Source: Streptomyces drozdowiczii (lineage in GTDB: Bacteria > Actinomycetota > Actinomycetes > Streptomycetales > Streptomycetaceae). From it: a stretch of DNA of 64,000 nt. The notes under the pieces are model-generated. The model was given only the letters and a program-made list of their open reading frames with translations. It was not told the DNA's origin and made no database searches. The DNA is taken from assembly GCF_026167665.1 (NCBI RefSeq), contig NZ_CP098740.1:2666001-2730000 (forward strand), given 5' to 3'. A program made the position numbers and the translations under genes. Of the stretch, positions 8,283-16,945 are shown in pieces. Position 1 is the stretch's first letter. Each line of letters opens with the position of its first letter.

Positions 8283-9218
8283 TCAGACCGCGACCGGCTC
8301 GGCGGCCGGGGCCGCCGCGTCGCTCTCCGCCACGACACCCGGGACCCGGCGGAGCTTCTTCATCGGGCCGAGCTCGGACTCGTACACCTTCTTGACGCCG
8401 TCGCCGAGGCTCGCCTCGATGGTGCGGATGTCGCGGACGAGGCGGGACAGGCCCTGCGGTTCGACGGACGCGGCCTGGTCGGAGCCCCACATGGCGCGGT
8501 CCAGGGTGATGTGGCGCTCGACGAACGCGGCGCCGAGGGCGACGGCGGCGAGGGTGGTCTGGAGGCCCGTCTCGTGGCCGCTGTAGCCGATCGGGACGTT
8601 GGGGTACTCCTGCTGGAGGGTGTTGATGACCCGCAGGTTCAGCTCCTCGGCCTTCGCCGGGTACGTGGAGGTGGCGTGGCAGAGCAGGATGTTGTCGGAG
8701 CCCAGCACCTCGACGGCGTGCCGGATCTGGCGCGGGGTCGACATGCCGGTGGAGAGGATCACCGTGCGGCCGGTGGCGCGCAGGGTGCGCAGCAGCTCGT
8801 CGTCGGTGAGCGAGGCGGAGGCGACCTTGTGGGCGGGGACGTCGAACTTCTCCAGGAAGGCGACGGCCTCGGTGTCCCACGGGGACGCGAACCAGTCGAT
8901 GCCGCGCTTCGCGCAGTGCTCGGAGATGGCCCGGTACTCGTCCTCGCCGAACTCGACGCGGTGGCGGTAGTCGATGTACGTCATGCGGCCCCAGGGGGTG
9001 TCGCGCTCGATGTCCCACTGGTCGCGCGGGGTGCAGATCTCCGGGGTGCGCTTCTGGAACTTGACGGCGTCGCAGCCGGCTTCGGCGGCCACGTCGATCA
9101 GCGCGAGGGCGTTGTCGAGGTCGCCGTTGTGGTTGATGCCGATCTCGCCGGTGATGTAGACGGGGTTGCCGGGTCCGGCGGTGCGGTTGCCGAGGGTGCG
9201 CAGGCGGGAGGTGCTCAT
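8283..9218 (-). CDS. NeuB-type nonulosonate synthase (Kdn/sialic acid synthase)
   Basis: Condenses phosphoenolpyruvate with a hexose or its 6-phosphate to make a nine-carbon 2-keto-3-deoxy acid. Family motifs are ITGEIGINHNGDLDNAL near residue 22, CDAVKFQKRTPE near residue 49, ASPWDTEAVAFLEKF near residue 120, ILSTGMST near residue 157, CHATSTYPA near residue 182, and GYSGHETG near residue 206. The protein is 311 residues and has no recognisable C-terminal SAF (antifreeze-like) domain, which classical bacterial NeuB of about 345 residues carries. The ATG at 9218 is 11 nt after the cytidylyltransferase stop. No UDP-GlcNAc 2-epimerase is seen in the window, which favours Kdn over N-acetylneuraminate as product. 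Confidence 0.9.
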   Translation of the reverse strand: MSTSRLRTLGNRTAGPGNPVYITGEIGINHNGDLDNALALIDVAAEAGCDAVKFQKRTPEICTPRDQWDIERDTPWGRMTYIDYRHRVEFGEDEYRAISEHCAKRGIDWFASPWDTEAVAFLEKFDVPAHKVASASLTDDELLRTLRATGRTVILSTGMSTPRQIRHAVEVLGSDNILLCHATSTYPAKAEELNLRVINTLQQEYPNVPIGYSGHETGLQTTLAAVALGAAFVERHITLDRAMWGSDQAASVEPQGLSRLVRDIRTIEASLGDGVKKVYESELGPMKKLRRVPGVVAESDAAAPAAEPVAV

Positions 9219-9229
9219 GAGGGTGTTCC

Positions 9230-10462
9230 TTACTGGGTGGGGGCTGAGGTGGAGGCCGTGGTGAGGGTGGGGCCCAGGAGCCAGGCCGCGATCTCGCGGA
9301 TGGCGCCGGAGCCGCCCGGGGTGGTCGTCACGGCGCGCGCCGCTGCGCGCACCGAGTCGTGGGCGCTCGCGACGGCCACGGGCCAGCCGGCGAGCGCGAA
9401 GCAGGGGAGGTCGTTGACGTCGTTGCCGACGTACATGACGCGTTCGGGTGCGAGGGACTGCTCGTCGCACCACTGCTTGAGCGCGAGGTCCTTGCGGTCG
9501 ACGCCGTGCAGGACCGGCACGCGCAGCTTGCGGGCGCGGGCGGCGACGACGGGGTTCTGTTCGGTGGACAGGATCAGCAGCGGCACGCCCGCCTTGCGGA
9601 GGGCGGCGATGCCGAGCCCGTCGCCCCGGTGCACGGCGACGGTCTCGCGTCCTTCGGAGTCCACGAGGACCCGGTCGTCGGTCTGGGTCCCGTCGAAGTC
9701 GAGGACGACGGCGTCGATGTCGTCCAGGGTCGGCAGCGGGGCCGGGTCCAGGAGCGGGGCCAGGGCGCGGGCGCGGGCCAGGTCGTGCGGGTCGTCGATC
9801 TCCAGGACGCGCGCCGGGTCGGTGCGGACCAGCGCGGTGTGGCCGAAGAAGCGGTGCCGGTGGGTGCGGAAGCCCGCGGCGTCCATGGCGTAGGCGGCGC
9901 CCGTCTCCAGCAGGTCCTCGGGGCGGTCCTGGCGGCGCGGGCGGACCCGCTTGTCGTGGTTGACGCCGTAGTTGTGGTCCTCGACCGCGGTGCCGTCGCG
10001 CCACAGGAAGCCGTGGAAGGGGGCGACGGTGAGGGCGGTGTCGGCGCCCTCGCGGGCGACGGCGGCGGCGACCCCGTCGATGTCCTCGCGGGTGACGAAG
10101 GGGCTGGTGCACTGGACGAGCAGGACGACGTCGGCGGTACGTCCCCGCAGCGCCTCGTAGGCGTCGAGGGCGTGCAGCACGGCGGCCTCGCTGGTCGCGG
10201 TGTCGCCGGCGATCTCCTCGGGGCGCTGTACGCAGTGCAGCCGGCCGCTCTCGCCGAGGGCTTCGGCCGCCGCGCGGGCGGCCTCGGCGACGGCGGGCGC
10301 GTCGGTCGTCACCACGACGTCGGTGACCTCGCCGGAGGCCAGGCAGGCGTTCACGGCGCGGGCGACGAGCGGGACGCCGCCGACCCGGGCGAGGTTCTTG
10401 GCGGGGACGCCCTTGGAGCCGCCGCGCGCGGGGATGACGGCGAGCACGGTGGGTCGGTTCAT
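9230..10462 (-). CDS. Acylneuraminate/Kdn cytidylyltransferase fused to HAD phosphatase
   Basis: Two-domain enzyme, 410 residues. The first part (about 1-235) is a CMP-nonulosonate synthetase with the nucleotide loop VIPARGGSKGVPAKN, TTDAPAVAE, and LLVQCTSPF. The second part (about 240-395) is a KdsC-like HAD phosphatase with VLDFDGTQTDDR (nucleophile Asp), ILSTEQ and GNDVNDLPCF. The combination would dephosphorylate a nonulosonate 9-phosphate and then activate it with CTP. ATG 10462 has GGAG 5 nt upstream. An in-frame GTG at 10498 overlaps the DUF6716 stop and is an alternative start. It sits between the DUF6716 gene and the synthase gene in one operon. Confidence 0.9.
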   Translation of the reverse strand: MNRPTVLAVIPARGGSKGVPAKNLARVGGVPLVARAVNACLASGEVTDVVVTTDAPAVAEAARAAAEALGESGRLHCVQRPEEIAGDTATSEAAVLHALDAYEALRGRTADVVLLVQCTSPFVTREDIDGVAAAVAREGADTALTVAPFHGFLWRDGTAVEDHNYGVNHDKRVRPRRQDRPEDLLETGAAYAMDAAGFRTHRHRFFGHTALVRTDPARVLEIDDPHDLARARALAPLLDPAPLPTLDDIDAVVLDFDGTQTDDRVLVDSEGRETVAVHRGDGLGIAALRKAGVPLLILSTEQNPVVAARARKLRVPVLHGVDRKDLALKQWCDEQSLAPERVMYVGNDVNDLPCFALAGWPVAVASAHDSVRAAARAVTTTPGGSGAIREIAAWLLGPTLTTASTSAPTQ

Positions 10463-10494
10463 CGGTGCTCCGGTGGGTGTGGTTTCGGTGGCGG

Positions 10495-11844
10495 TCACAG
10501 CTCCCCCATCCGCCGGACGACCGGGGCGACGCGCTGGACGCCGTGCCGGTACGCGCCCCGGGCCGCGTCCCGGACCGCCTCGCGCACCGCGGTCCTGACC
10601 CGGCCGGCCTCGCGGGGCGCGGCGGCGCCGGGCAGCGGGTGGCCGTCCGGGGCCAGGTGGTGGCGGGCGAGGATGCCGGGGAGGTAGCCGGGGGCGGTGG
10701 CGGGCGTGTAGTAGGGCGCCGGGTCGGGCAGCCGGCCCCGGGCCAGCAGTGCGGTGACCCGGGCCCGTGCGGTGTCGTACGCGGTGGGGTAGCTGCCGTC
10801 GGCGGCGACGCCCTGGCCGGCCAGCCATTCCGGGTCGGGTTCCGGGTGCCCGCCGCCGTCGAGGTGGTCGAAGGAGGTGAGCAGTCCGGACCCGGTGAAG
10901 TGGTGGTTGCCGAGGGCTTCGCGCACCCCGAGGTCGGTGAGGACGGCGGTGGGGATGCGGCGGTGCAGGGCCTCCAGGGCGGCCGTGGAGGAGACGGTGA
11001 CGAGGAGGTCGGTGCGGTCCAGGACCTCGCCCATGTGCCCGTACACCAGGCGGAAGTTGGGCGGGAGTCCGCCGGGCAGGCGCTCGGCGAGCCGCTGGTA
11101 GGGGTGCTCCTCGATGTGCGTGGTGTGCTCGCCGGGCCTGGAGCGCAGCTTCAGCAGCACCTCGCGGCGGGGGTGCAGCCGGGCGTGCTCGACCAGCCTG
11201 CGCAGCAGGTACGTCCGGTCGGCGCGGTTCTCCGGTACGGAGGGCTGGGCGGCGAACACCAGGGTGTCGCGGCCCGGTTCGGGCCGGTAGGGCTCGCCGC
11301 CGAGGAACGGGAGGGCGGCCTCGGTGACGGCCGAGGCGTCGGCGCCCACTCCCTCGTACACCGCGCGGAAACGCCGGGCGTCGTGGCGGGAGTTGGCGAG
11401 GACGACGTCGGCGCCGTGGCGGAGCAGGAGCCCGTCGGTGAGCTTCTCGTAGACGACGCCGACGTAGCCGGTGACGAGGACGGGCCTCGTGGGCAGCCGG
11501 AGCGCCGCGATGCCGTGCAGCATGGCCTGGACGGCGCCGCCGACGAGGGCGAGGACGACGACGTCGTATCCCTCGTCCCTCACGGTGTGCAGGAATTCGG
11601 CGGCCGTGACCTCGCGCACCCGGTCGGCCGGAATCCCCACGTCGCCGACCTCGGCGAGCTGGCGGGGGGTCGGGGTCGCCCGGCCGCGCAGCAGCAGTCC
11701 GCTGATCTCCACCCGCTGCGCGGGCGCCCCGGACACGGGGGCGGTGAGGCGGTGCGCGGTGAGCGCGCCCCATTTCCACCGGGTGTCGGAGTCGGCGATC
11801 ACGGCTGCCCTGAGGGCGGTCGTCTTTTCGGTACGTCGTGGCAC
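10495..11844 (-). CDS. DUF6716-type putative glycosyltransferase
   Basis: First gene of the minus-strand arm, about 449 residues and cytosolic. The chain has an N-terminal AAVIADSDTRWKWG, then VVLALVGGAVQAML near residue 95, LVTGYVGVVYEKLTDGLLLRHGADVVLANS near residue 125, VFAAQPSVPENRADRTYL near residue 195, and LVTVSSTAALEALHRRIPTAVL near residue 280. The last block resembles the nucleotide-binding C-domain of GT-B enzymes such as CDP-glycerol transferases. I recognise it as the DUF6716 family, which occurs with nonulosonate polymer genes. GTG 11844 is chosen as start, with GGAG only 2 nt upstream. It probably builds the linkage or backbone of the wall polymer, but the reaction is not known. 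Confidence 0.72.
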   Translation of the reverse strand: MPRRTEKTTALRAAVIADSDTRWKWGALTAHRLTAPVSGAPAQRVEISGLLLRGRATPTPRQLAEVGDVGIPADRVREVTAAEFLHTVRDEGYDVVVLALVGGAVQAMLHGIAALRLPTRPVLVTGYVGVVYEKLTDGLLLRHGADVVLANSRHDARRFRAVYEGVGADASAVTEAALPFLGGEPYRPEPGRDTLVFAAQPSVPENRADRTYLLRRLVEHARLHPRREVLLKLRSRPGEHTTHIEEHPYQRLAERLPGGLPPNFRLVYGHMGEVLDRTDLLVTVSSTAALEALHRRIPTAVLTDLGVREALGNHHFTGSGLLTSFDHLDGGGHPEPDPEWLAGQGVAADGSYPTAYDTARARVTALLARGRLPDPAPYYTPATAPGYLPGILARHHLAPDGHPLPGAAAPREAGRVRTAVREAVRDAARGAYRHGVQRVAPVVRRMGEL

Positions 11845-12040
11845 GTCTCCGAATTTAGGAAGGCATTCGGATTCGCGGCCCAACGTGACGGCAACAGCGG
11901 GTTAACAGCCCGCCGACACCCGGAGAATCAGCTGATGGAATGGGTGTTCCGGGGCGGGGAATCGGGCCGGTTCATTGGCCCGACATTCTTCGTTCACCTG
12001 GTGTACCCGTCGGGTCCAGGGTAAATGCCGGACCGACCCC

Positions 12041-12046
12041 TAGCGT
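12041..12046 (+). promoter_or_regulatory. -10 box for a leaderless GT2 transcript
   Basis: TAGCGT ends exactly 7 nt before the GTG start at 12054, so transcription should begin at or next to the start codon. No ribosome-binding site is visible in front of that GTG. The 209-bp gap to the DUF6716 start must also hold the promoter of the opposite arm, which I could not place. Confidence 0.6.
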
Positions 12047-12053
12047 GGTCCGC

Positions 12054-13031
12054 GTGGTCAAGCTCTCCGTCATCGTGCCGTTCTACAACGTTCGGGCCTA
12101 CGCCCCCGACACCCTGAGAAGTCTGCGGGCCAATGCCCGCGAGGGGGTCGAATTCATCCTCGTCGACGACTGTTCGTCCGACGGGACCCTGGAGATCCTT
12201 CAGCGCGCCGAGCGCGAACTCCCGGGTGCCGTCCTGGTCCCGCACGAGCGGAACGGGGGCCTGGCCACCGCACGCAACACGGGGATCGACGCGGCGCGCG
12301 GCGAATACCTCACGTTCCTGGACGGCGACGACTGGGCGGCGCCCGGGCACTACGAGCGGCTGCTGGCCGCGATCACGGCCCTGGGCTGCGATTTCGTCCG
12401 TACGGACCATGTGCAGTTCACCGACCGGGTGCGCACGCTCCACCGCGTCCCGTTCGGGCTGCGGAACACCGTGGTCAGCCCGCGCGAGGTGATCCTGCCG
12501 GCCGACCGGTCGACGCCGGTGGACTACGCGTACGCCTGGGCCGGGGCCTATCACCGCAGGCTCGCGGACTCGGGGCTGCTGCGGTTCCGGGACGGGCTGC
12601 GCACGGCGGAGGACCGGCCGTGGATCTGGCGGCTGCACCGGGAGGCCGAGTCCTTCGCGGCGGTCGGGCTGCCCGGGATCTTCTACCGGCGCGGGGTCGC
12701 CTCCTCGCTGACCCAGATCGGCGATGTGCGCCAGCTGGACTTCATTCGCGCGTTCGACCAGGTGCTGGAGGAAACGGCCCTGGATCCGGAGGCGGACCGG
12801 CTGATGCCGAAGGCCGTGCGTACGTACTGCGCGGTCATGGCGCACCATTTGGAATCCATCGAAAGGTTCGAACCAGCAGTGGCCAGGAAATTGCGCTCGA
12901 TGAGTGCGGCTTCGCTGCGGCGCATGCCCCAGGACATTCTCGCGGAAACGCTGAATTCGCTGGGTGAACGCCGTGCGGACCGGCTGCGCCGGGTGCGCCG
13001 CCGTTCCGTCTCGCGGGAGGTCGCGGCCTGA
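12054..13031 (+). CDS. Family 2 glycosyltransferase
   Basis: GT-A enzyme of 325 residues with the classical GT2 start VKLSVIVPFYNV, FILVDDCSSDGT near residue 38, NGGLATARNTG near residue 69, and the metal-binding FLDGDDW (DxD) near residue 92. A later ED pair in GLRTAEDRPW (near residue 186) is a likely catalytic base site. No membrane segments are evident. It begins the plus-strand arm of the polymer cluster and overlaps the next gene by one base (TGATG at 13029-13033). It probably adds a hexose such as galactose to the repeat unit, on the cytoplasmic face. GTG 12054 is preferred because of the -10 box 7 nt upstream. GTG 12045 is also in frame. Confidence 0.85.
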   Translation: MVKLSVIVPFYNVRAYAPDTLRSLRANAREGVEFILVDDCSSDGTLEILQRAERELPGAVLVPHERNGGLATARNTGIDAARGEYLTFLDGDDWAAPGHYERLLAAITALGCDFVRTDHVQFTDRVRTLHRVPFGLRNTVVSPREVILPADRSTPVDYAYAWAGAYHRRLADSGLLRFRDGLRTAEDRPWIWRLHREAESFAAVGLPGIFYRRGVASSLTQIGDVRQLDFIRAFDQVLEETALDPEADRLMPKAVRTYCAVMAHHLESIERFEPAVARKLRSMSAASLRRMPQDILAETLNSLGERRADRLRRVRRRSVSREVAA

Positions 13032-14379
13032 TGCCCGGCACCACCCAGGTCTTCTCGGCGTGCACGCAGTACGCCGCCGCCACGCTCGTCGCGGCCCTGC
13101 GCTCCGGCATGTTCGGGCCGCGCTCCGAGCACCGGCGCATCCTCGTCGTGAGCGACACCTCGCCCGCCCCGGAGCTGGGCACTCCGCTGCACCGGCGCCC
13201 CGGTTTCGAGGCGCTGGCCGCCGAGTTCGACGCGGTGCGGTCCTGGAACGACTTCATCAGCCCGTTCCACCCGGCGGGCTGGGCGCCCCGGGAGCAGGAC
13301 GCCCCGCTGTGGGAGCGGGCCGTGCGCGCGGCCTGGGACCTCGGTGACGAACCGGTCGAGCTGGCCTGCGAGTCCATCCAGGCCAACCCCGCGCAGGCGC
13401 TGGCGGCGGTCTTCGGGGACAGCCCGCTGCATGTGTACGCGGACGGCCTGATGAGCTACGGACCGACCCGCAGCCGGCTCGACCAGCTGGTCGGCACCCG
13501 CATCCGCCGCCTGCTCCACCTGGACCTGGTGCCGGGGCTGAAGCCCCTGCTGCTCACGGAGTTCGGGGTGGAGCCGGAGGTCGTCCCGACGGACGCGTTC
13601 CTCAAGGTGCTGGGCGAGCTGGCCGACCCGGTCGCCGCCCCCGAGGCCCCGGGCCCCGTGCTCGTTCTCGGTCAGTACATGTCCACCCTGGGAATCCTGA
13701 CGCCCCGCCAGGAGGAGGACCTGCACGCGGAGATGGTGCGCGGCGCGGTCGCCCTGGGCCACACCCGTATCGTCTTCAAACCGCACCCCAGCGCGCCCGC
13801 CCACTGGACGCGCGCGCTGGAGGAGGAGGCGGTACGGCTCGGCGCCACGCTCACCGTGGCGGACAGCCCGGTCCTGGCCGAGACGCTGTTCGAGTCGATG
13901 CGCCCCGCCCTCGTCGTCGGCTGCTTCTCCACCGCGCTGCTGACCGCCGCCTCGTTCTACGGGCTGCCGGTCGCCCGCCTGGGCACGGGCCCGCTGCTGC
14001 ACCAGCTCAGCCCGTACCAGAACAGCAACCGCATCCCCGTGACCATCGTGGACGCGCTCCTCCCCGACCTGGCCGACCCGGCGGCGGTGACCGGCTGGTC
14101 GATGCCCTCGCCCGAGGAGATCGCGCGCGGGACCGCCGGGCTGGTCGGCGCGGTCGGCTACGCGATGCAGCCGCAGCTCCAGGCCCCCTGCGCCCCGTCG
14201 CCGAGCGCTATCTCAGCGGCCACCGGGACAGCGTGCGGCGGTACTTCAAGCGGCGGCGGCTGACCGCGCTCGGGCTGCCGGGGGCGATTCCGGCGCAGCT
14301 CACGTTCATCCCGCGCAACGCGACGGTCCGCCGGATAGCGCGCCGGGCCCGGACGCTGAAGCGGGCTGCGGCCGGCTGA
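13031..14379 (+). CDS. Polysialyltransferase-like glycosyltransferase (frameshifted)
   Basis: Alpha-2,8-polysialyltransferase family protein of about 449 residues when repaired. It has an N-terminal FSACTQYAAATLVAAL, YADGLMSYGPTRS near residue 138, the diagnostic FKPHPSAPAHW (HP motif) near residue 249, and GCFSTALLTAASFYGLPVARLGTG near residue 298. The frame leaves coding pattern after MQPQLQAP and stops at 14263. One extra C in the C5 run at 14184-14188 restores APLRPVAERYLSGHRDSV and a basic tail ending at TGA 14377-14379, 2 nt before the next ATG. Start ATG 13031 overlaps the GT2 stop. It is likely the polymerase of the nonulosonate-containing chain. The break is probably a sequencing error. 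Confidence 0.84.
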
Positions 14380-14381
14380 GC

Positions 14382-16865
14382 ATGAGGAAACTCCCGATAC
14401 TCCGGTCGCCGCGCGGCCGGGCCGCCGCCCTGGCCGCCGTGCTCGCCGCCCTCACCGTCTGCGCCGGGGACGCGGTGGCCCGCAGCTACCCCTTCGGCCC
14501 GCACACCCGCAGCGTCAACGACCTGGGCAACCAGTTCGTCCCGTTCCACGCCCGCCTCTGGGACCTGCTGCACGGCCGCGCCGACGGCGGCCTGCTCCTC
14601 AACTGGCAGTCCGGCTTCGGCACGGGCTTCCTGCCCGACTTCGGTACGTATCTGAGCAGCCCGTTCGCCCTGCTCGTCGGCGTCTTCCCCCGGGACCGCA
14701 TCGACCTGGCGGTGTACGCGGTCACGCTGGTGAAGACCGGGGCGGCGGCGGCCGCGATGACCTGGCTGCTGACGGCGCTCCGTCGCGGCCGGGGCCGGGA
14801 GTGGGCGGCGATCGTGCTCGGCGCCTCGTACGCGCTGTGCGGGTGGTCGGTGATCGAGGCCGTGTACAACCCGATGTGGCTGGACGGGCTGGTCGCGTTC
14901 CCGCTGCTGTGCCTGGCCGCCGAGTGGGCCCGCACGGGCCGTCGCCCGGTCCTGGGCACGCTGCTGGTGACGCTGGCCTGGGTGTCGAACTTCTACACCG
15001 CGTACATGGCGACGCTCGGTGCGGCGCTGGTGCTGGTGGTGCGGCTGCTGGTGGAGGACGGGACGCGCCCGGAGCGGATACGGGGGCTGGGCCGCGCGGT
15101 CCGGACGGTGGCGCTCGGGACCGGGCTGGCCGCGCCGGTCCTGGTGCCGGTGTTCCTCGGGACGCGGCACGCCTACCCGGGCTGGACGCGTGCGTTCGCC
15201 CCGGCGGCCTGGCCCGATGTCGCGGCCCGGTTGCTCCCGGCGACGTACAGCTTCTTCAGCCCGGCGCTCTTCCTCGGCACCGGCGCCCTGCTCCTGGCGG
15301 GCGCCCTGGCCTTCCACCGGGCCGTCCCGCGCACCGAACGCCTGGTGTGGGCGGGGCTCGTGGCGGGGGTCGCGCTGTCCTTGCAGTGGGGGCCGACGCA
15401 TCTGCTGTGGCACGCCTTCGCGACGCCCAACGGCAGTCCGTACCGCCAGACGTTCGTGCTGTCCGGGCTCCTGGTGATCACCGCCTGGCTGTCGGTCGCC
15501 TCCGGCTGGCCGGACCGGCGGGCGCTGCTCGGCGGCGCCGGGGTGGTCGCGCTGATCGCCGCCGGGGCCGCGTCCAGCGCCCTGGTCACCGCGTGGACGT
15601 ACCCGCTGTTCGCGGCGGGCCTGGCGGCCGTGGCGGGCGCCCTGGTCCTGGCCCGGCGCGGCCGGTACGCCGTGCTGGCGGCGCTGCTGCTGGTCGGGGC
15701 GCAGGCCGGGCAGGCCGCCGCGACGACCGCGTACGCCGACCGGCAGCGGCTGGGGCGGCTGGACGACTACGCCCCGTGGGGTGAGCGCCAGCGCCTCCAG
15801 GCCGCCGCGGTCGCCGAGGCGGACGGCTGGCCGCGCTACCGGACCGATCCGGGCCTGGAGCAGAGCACGGCGAACGATCCGCTGCTGACCGGCGGCCAGG
15901 GCGGCGCGTACTACAGCAGCCACACCCCGGACGTGCTGACCCGCACCTTCCTCGCCCTGGGCGCCGGGTGGACGTCCAACGGCCGCGCCCTGCACGACCT
16001 GGACAACCCGGTGACGGACGCGGTGTTCTCCGTGGGCGCCCGCGTGCACATGCCGCGCGACCCGCACCAGGGCTGGAACCGCCCGGACGACCGCCCGGTC
16101 ACGGTGACCCACGAGGACGTGCCCCCGCTGGTGACCGTGCGGCCCGCCAACGGGGCGGTGCACTACGGGCGTTCACCCTTCCGCAACCAGGAGAAGCTGC
16201 TCGGCGCCTCCGTCTACACCGTGCCGGAGACCACCCTGCGCGCGGCGGACGGGAGCGGCGCACCGGACACGGGCGCGTACGACTACGCGGTGCGGCCCGG
16301 CGCGTACACCCTCCGTGCCGCCTGTCCGGCGGGCAGCGAGGTGTATCTGTGGGCGCCGGACCTGTTCGGCCGCGCGCGACTCGGTTCGGGGGAAGAGGCG
16401 GACTTCCGGGGCGAGTTGCCGGGCCGCCGGGCCGAGCTGCGGAAGCTGGGCGACGGGGGCGGGACGCTCGACGTGGCGGTGCGGGTGGCCCGGCCGGGGA
16501 CCGTCCCGCACGAGGCCGTCGGCTGCCTGGACCGGGACCGGCTGGCCGCCGCGGTGGCCGGGCTGAAGCGGACGGGCGCGACGCGGGTGACGGTCACCGG
16601 AAGCGGTGTACGCGCCGAACTCCCACCCGGGACGCACGGTTTGGCGGTGCTCGCCGCGCCCCGGATCGCCGGGTGGAGCTGCGGGGGCCGTCCGGCCGGC
16701 TCGTACCTCGGGCTGGTCGCGGCCCCGGTGAGCGGCGACCGGCCGGTGCTGGACTGCGCGTACCGGCCGCCGGGGCTGAAGGCGGGGAGCCTGGCCGGGG
16801 GTGTGGCGCTGCTGGGGCTGGTGGCGGTGGGGGTGGCCGGGCGGCGGCGCAGGACGGCACCGTAA
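14382..16865 (+). CDS. YfhO-family polytopic membrane protein
   Basis: Large integral membrane protein of 827 residues with an N-terminal hydrophobic segment (about 13-30), a periplasmic-type loop with VNDLGNQFVPFHARLWDLLHG (near 43) followed by WQSGFGTGFLPDFGTYLSSP, then about ten helices to residue 440. A soluble C-terminal domain follows (about 450-800), with one last helix before a Gly/Arg-rich tail. This is the YfhO layout. YfhO in Bacillus takes part in lipid-linked glycosylation of lipoteichoic acid, so a role in decorating the polymer outside the membrane is inferred. ATG 14382 follows the polysialyltransferase stop by 2 nt. It ends in TAA, which is rare in this genome. Confidence 0.82.
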   Translation: MRKLPILRSPRGRAAALAAVLAALTVCAGDAVARSYPFGPHTRSVNDLGNQFVPFHARLWDLLHGRADGGLLLNWQSGFGTGFLPDFGTYLSSPFALLVGVFPRDRIDLAVYAVTLVKTGAAAAAMTWLLTALRRGRGREWAAIVLGASYALCGWSVIEAVYNPMWLDGLVAFPLLCLAAEWARTGRRPVLGTLLVTLAWVSNFYTAYMATLGAALVLVVRLLVEDGTRPERIRGLGRAVRTVALGTGLAAPVLVPVFLGTRHAYPGWTRAFAPAAWPDVAARLLPATYSFFSPALFLGTGALLLAGALAFHRAVPRTERLVWAGLVAGVALSLQWGPTHLLWHAFATPNGSPYRQTFVLSGLLVITAWLSVASGWPDRRALLGGAGVVALIAAGAASSALVTAWTYPLFAAGLAAVAGALVLARRGRYAVLAALLLVGAQAGQAAATTAYADRQRLGRLDDYAPWGERQRLQAAAVAEADGWPRYRTDPGLEQSTANDPLLTGGQGGAYYSSHTPDVLTRTFLALGAGWTSNGRALHDLDNPVTDAVFSVGARVHMPRDPHQGWNRPDDRPVTVTHEDVPPLVTVRPANGAVHYGRSPFRNQEKLLGASVYTVPETTLRAADGSGAPDTGAYDYAVRPGAYTLRAACPAGSEVYLWAPDLFGRARLGSGEEADFRGELPGRRAELRKLGDGGGTLDVAVRVARPGTVPHEAVGCLDRDRLAAAVAGLKRTGATRVTVTGSGVRAELPPGTHGLAVLAAPRIAGWSCGGRPAGSYLGLVAAPVSGDRPVLDCAYRPPGLKAGSLAGGVALLGLVAVGVAGRRRRTAP

Positions 16866-16932
16866 ACCCGTACACCCGCGACGACACCGAGACTTCATCT
16901 CCGCGTGGTGGGAGCGGCCCGGCGCTCGCGCG

Positions 16933-16938
16933 TACGTT
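16933..16938 (+). promoter_or_regulatory. -10 box for a leaderless methyltransferase transcript
   Basis: TACGTT ends 7 nt before ATG 16946 and no ribosome-binding site is seen. The spacing is the same as at five other genes in this window. A good -35 box was not found. Confidence 0.5.
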
Positions 16939-16945
16939 CCCAGCC

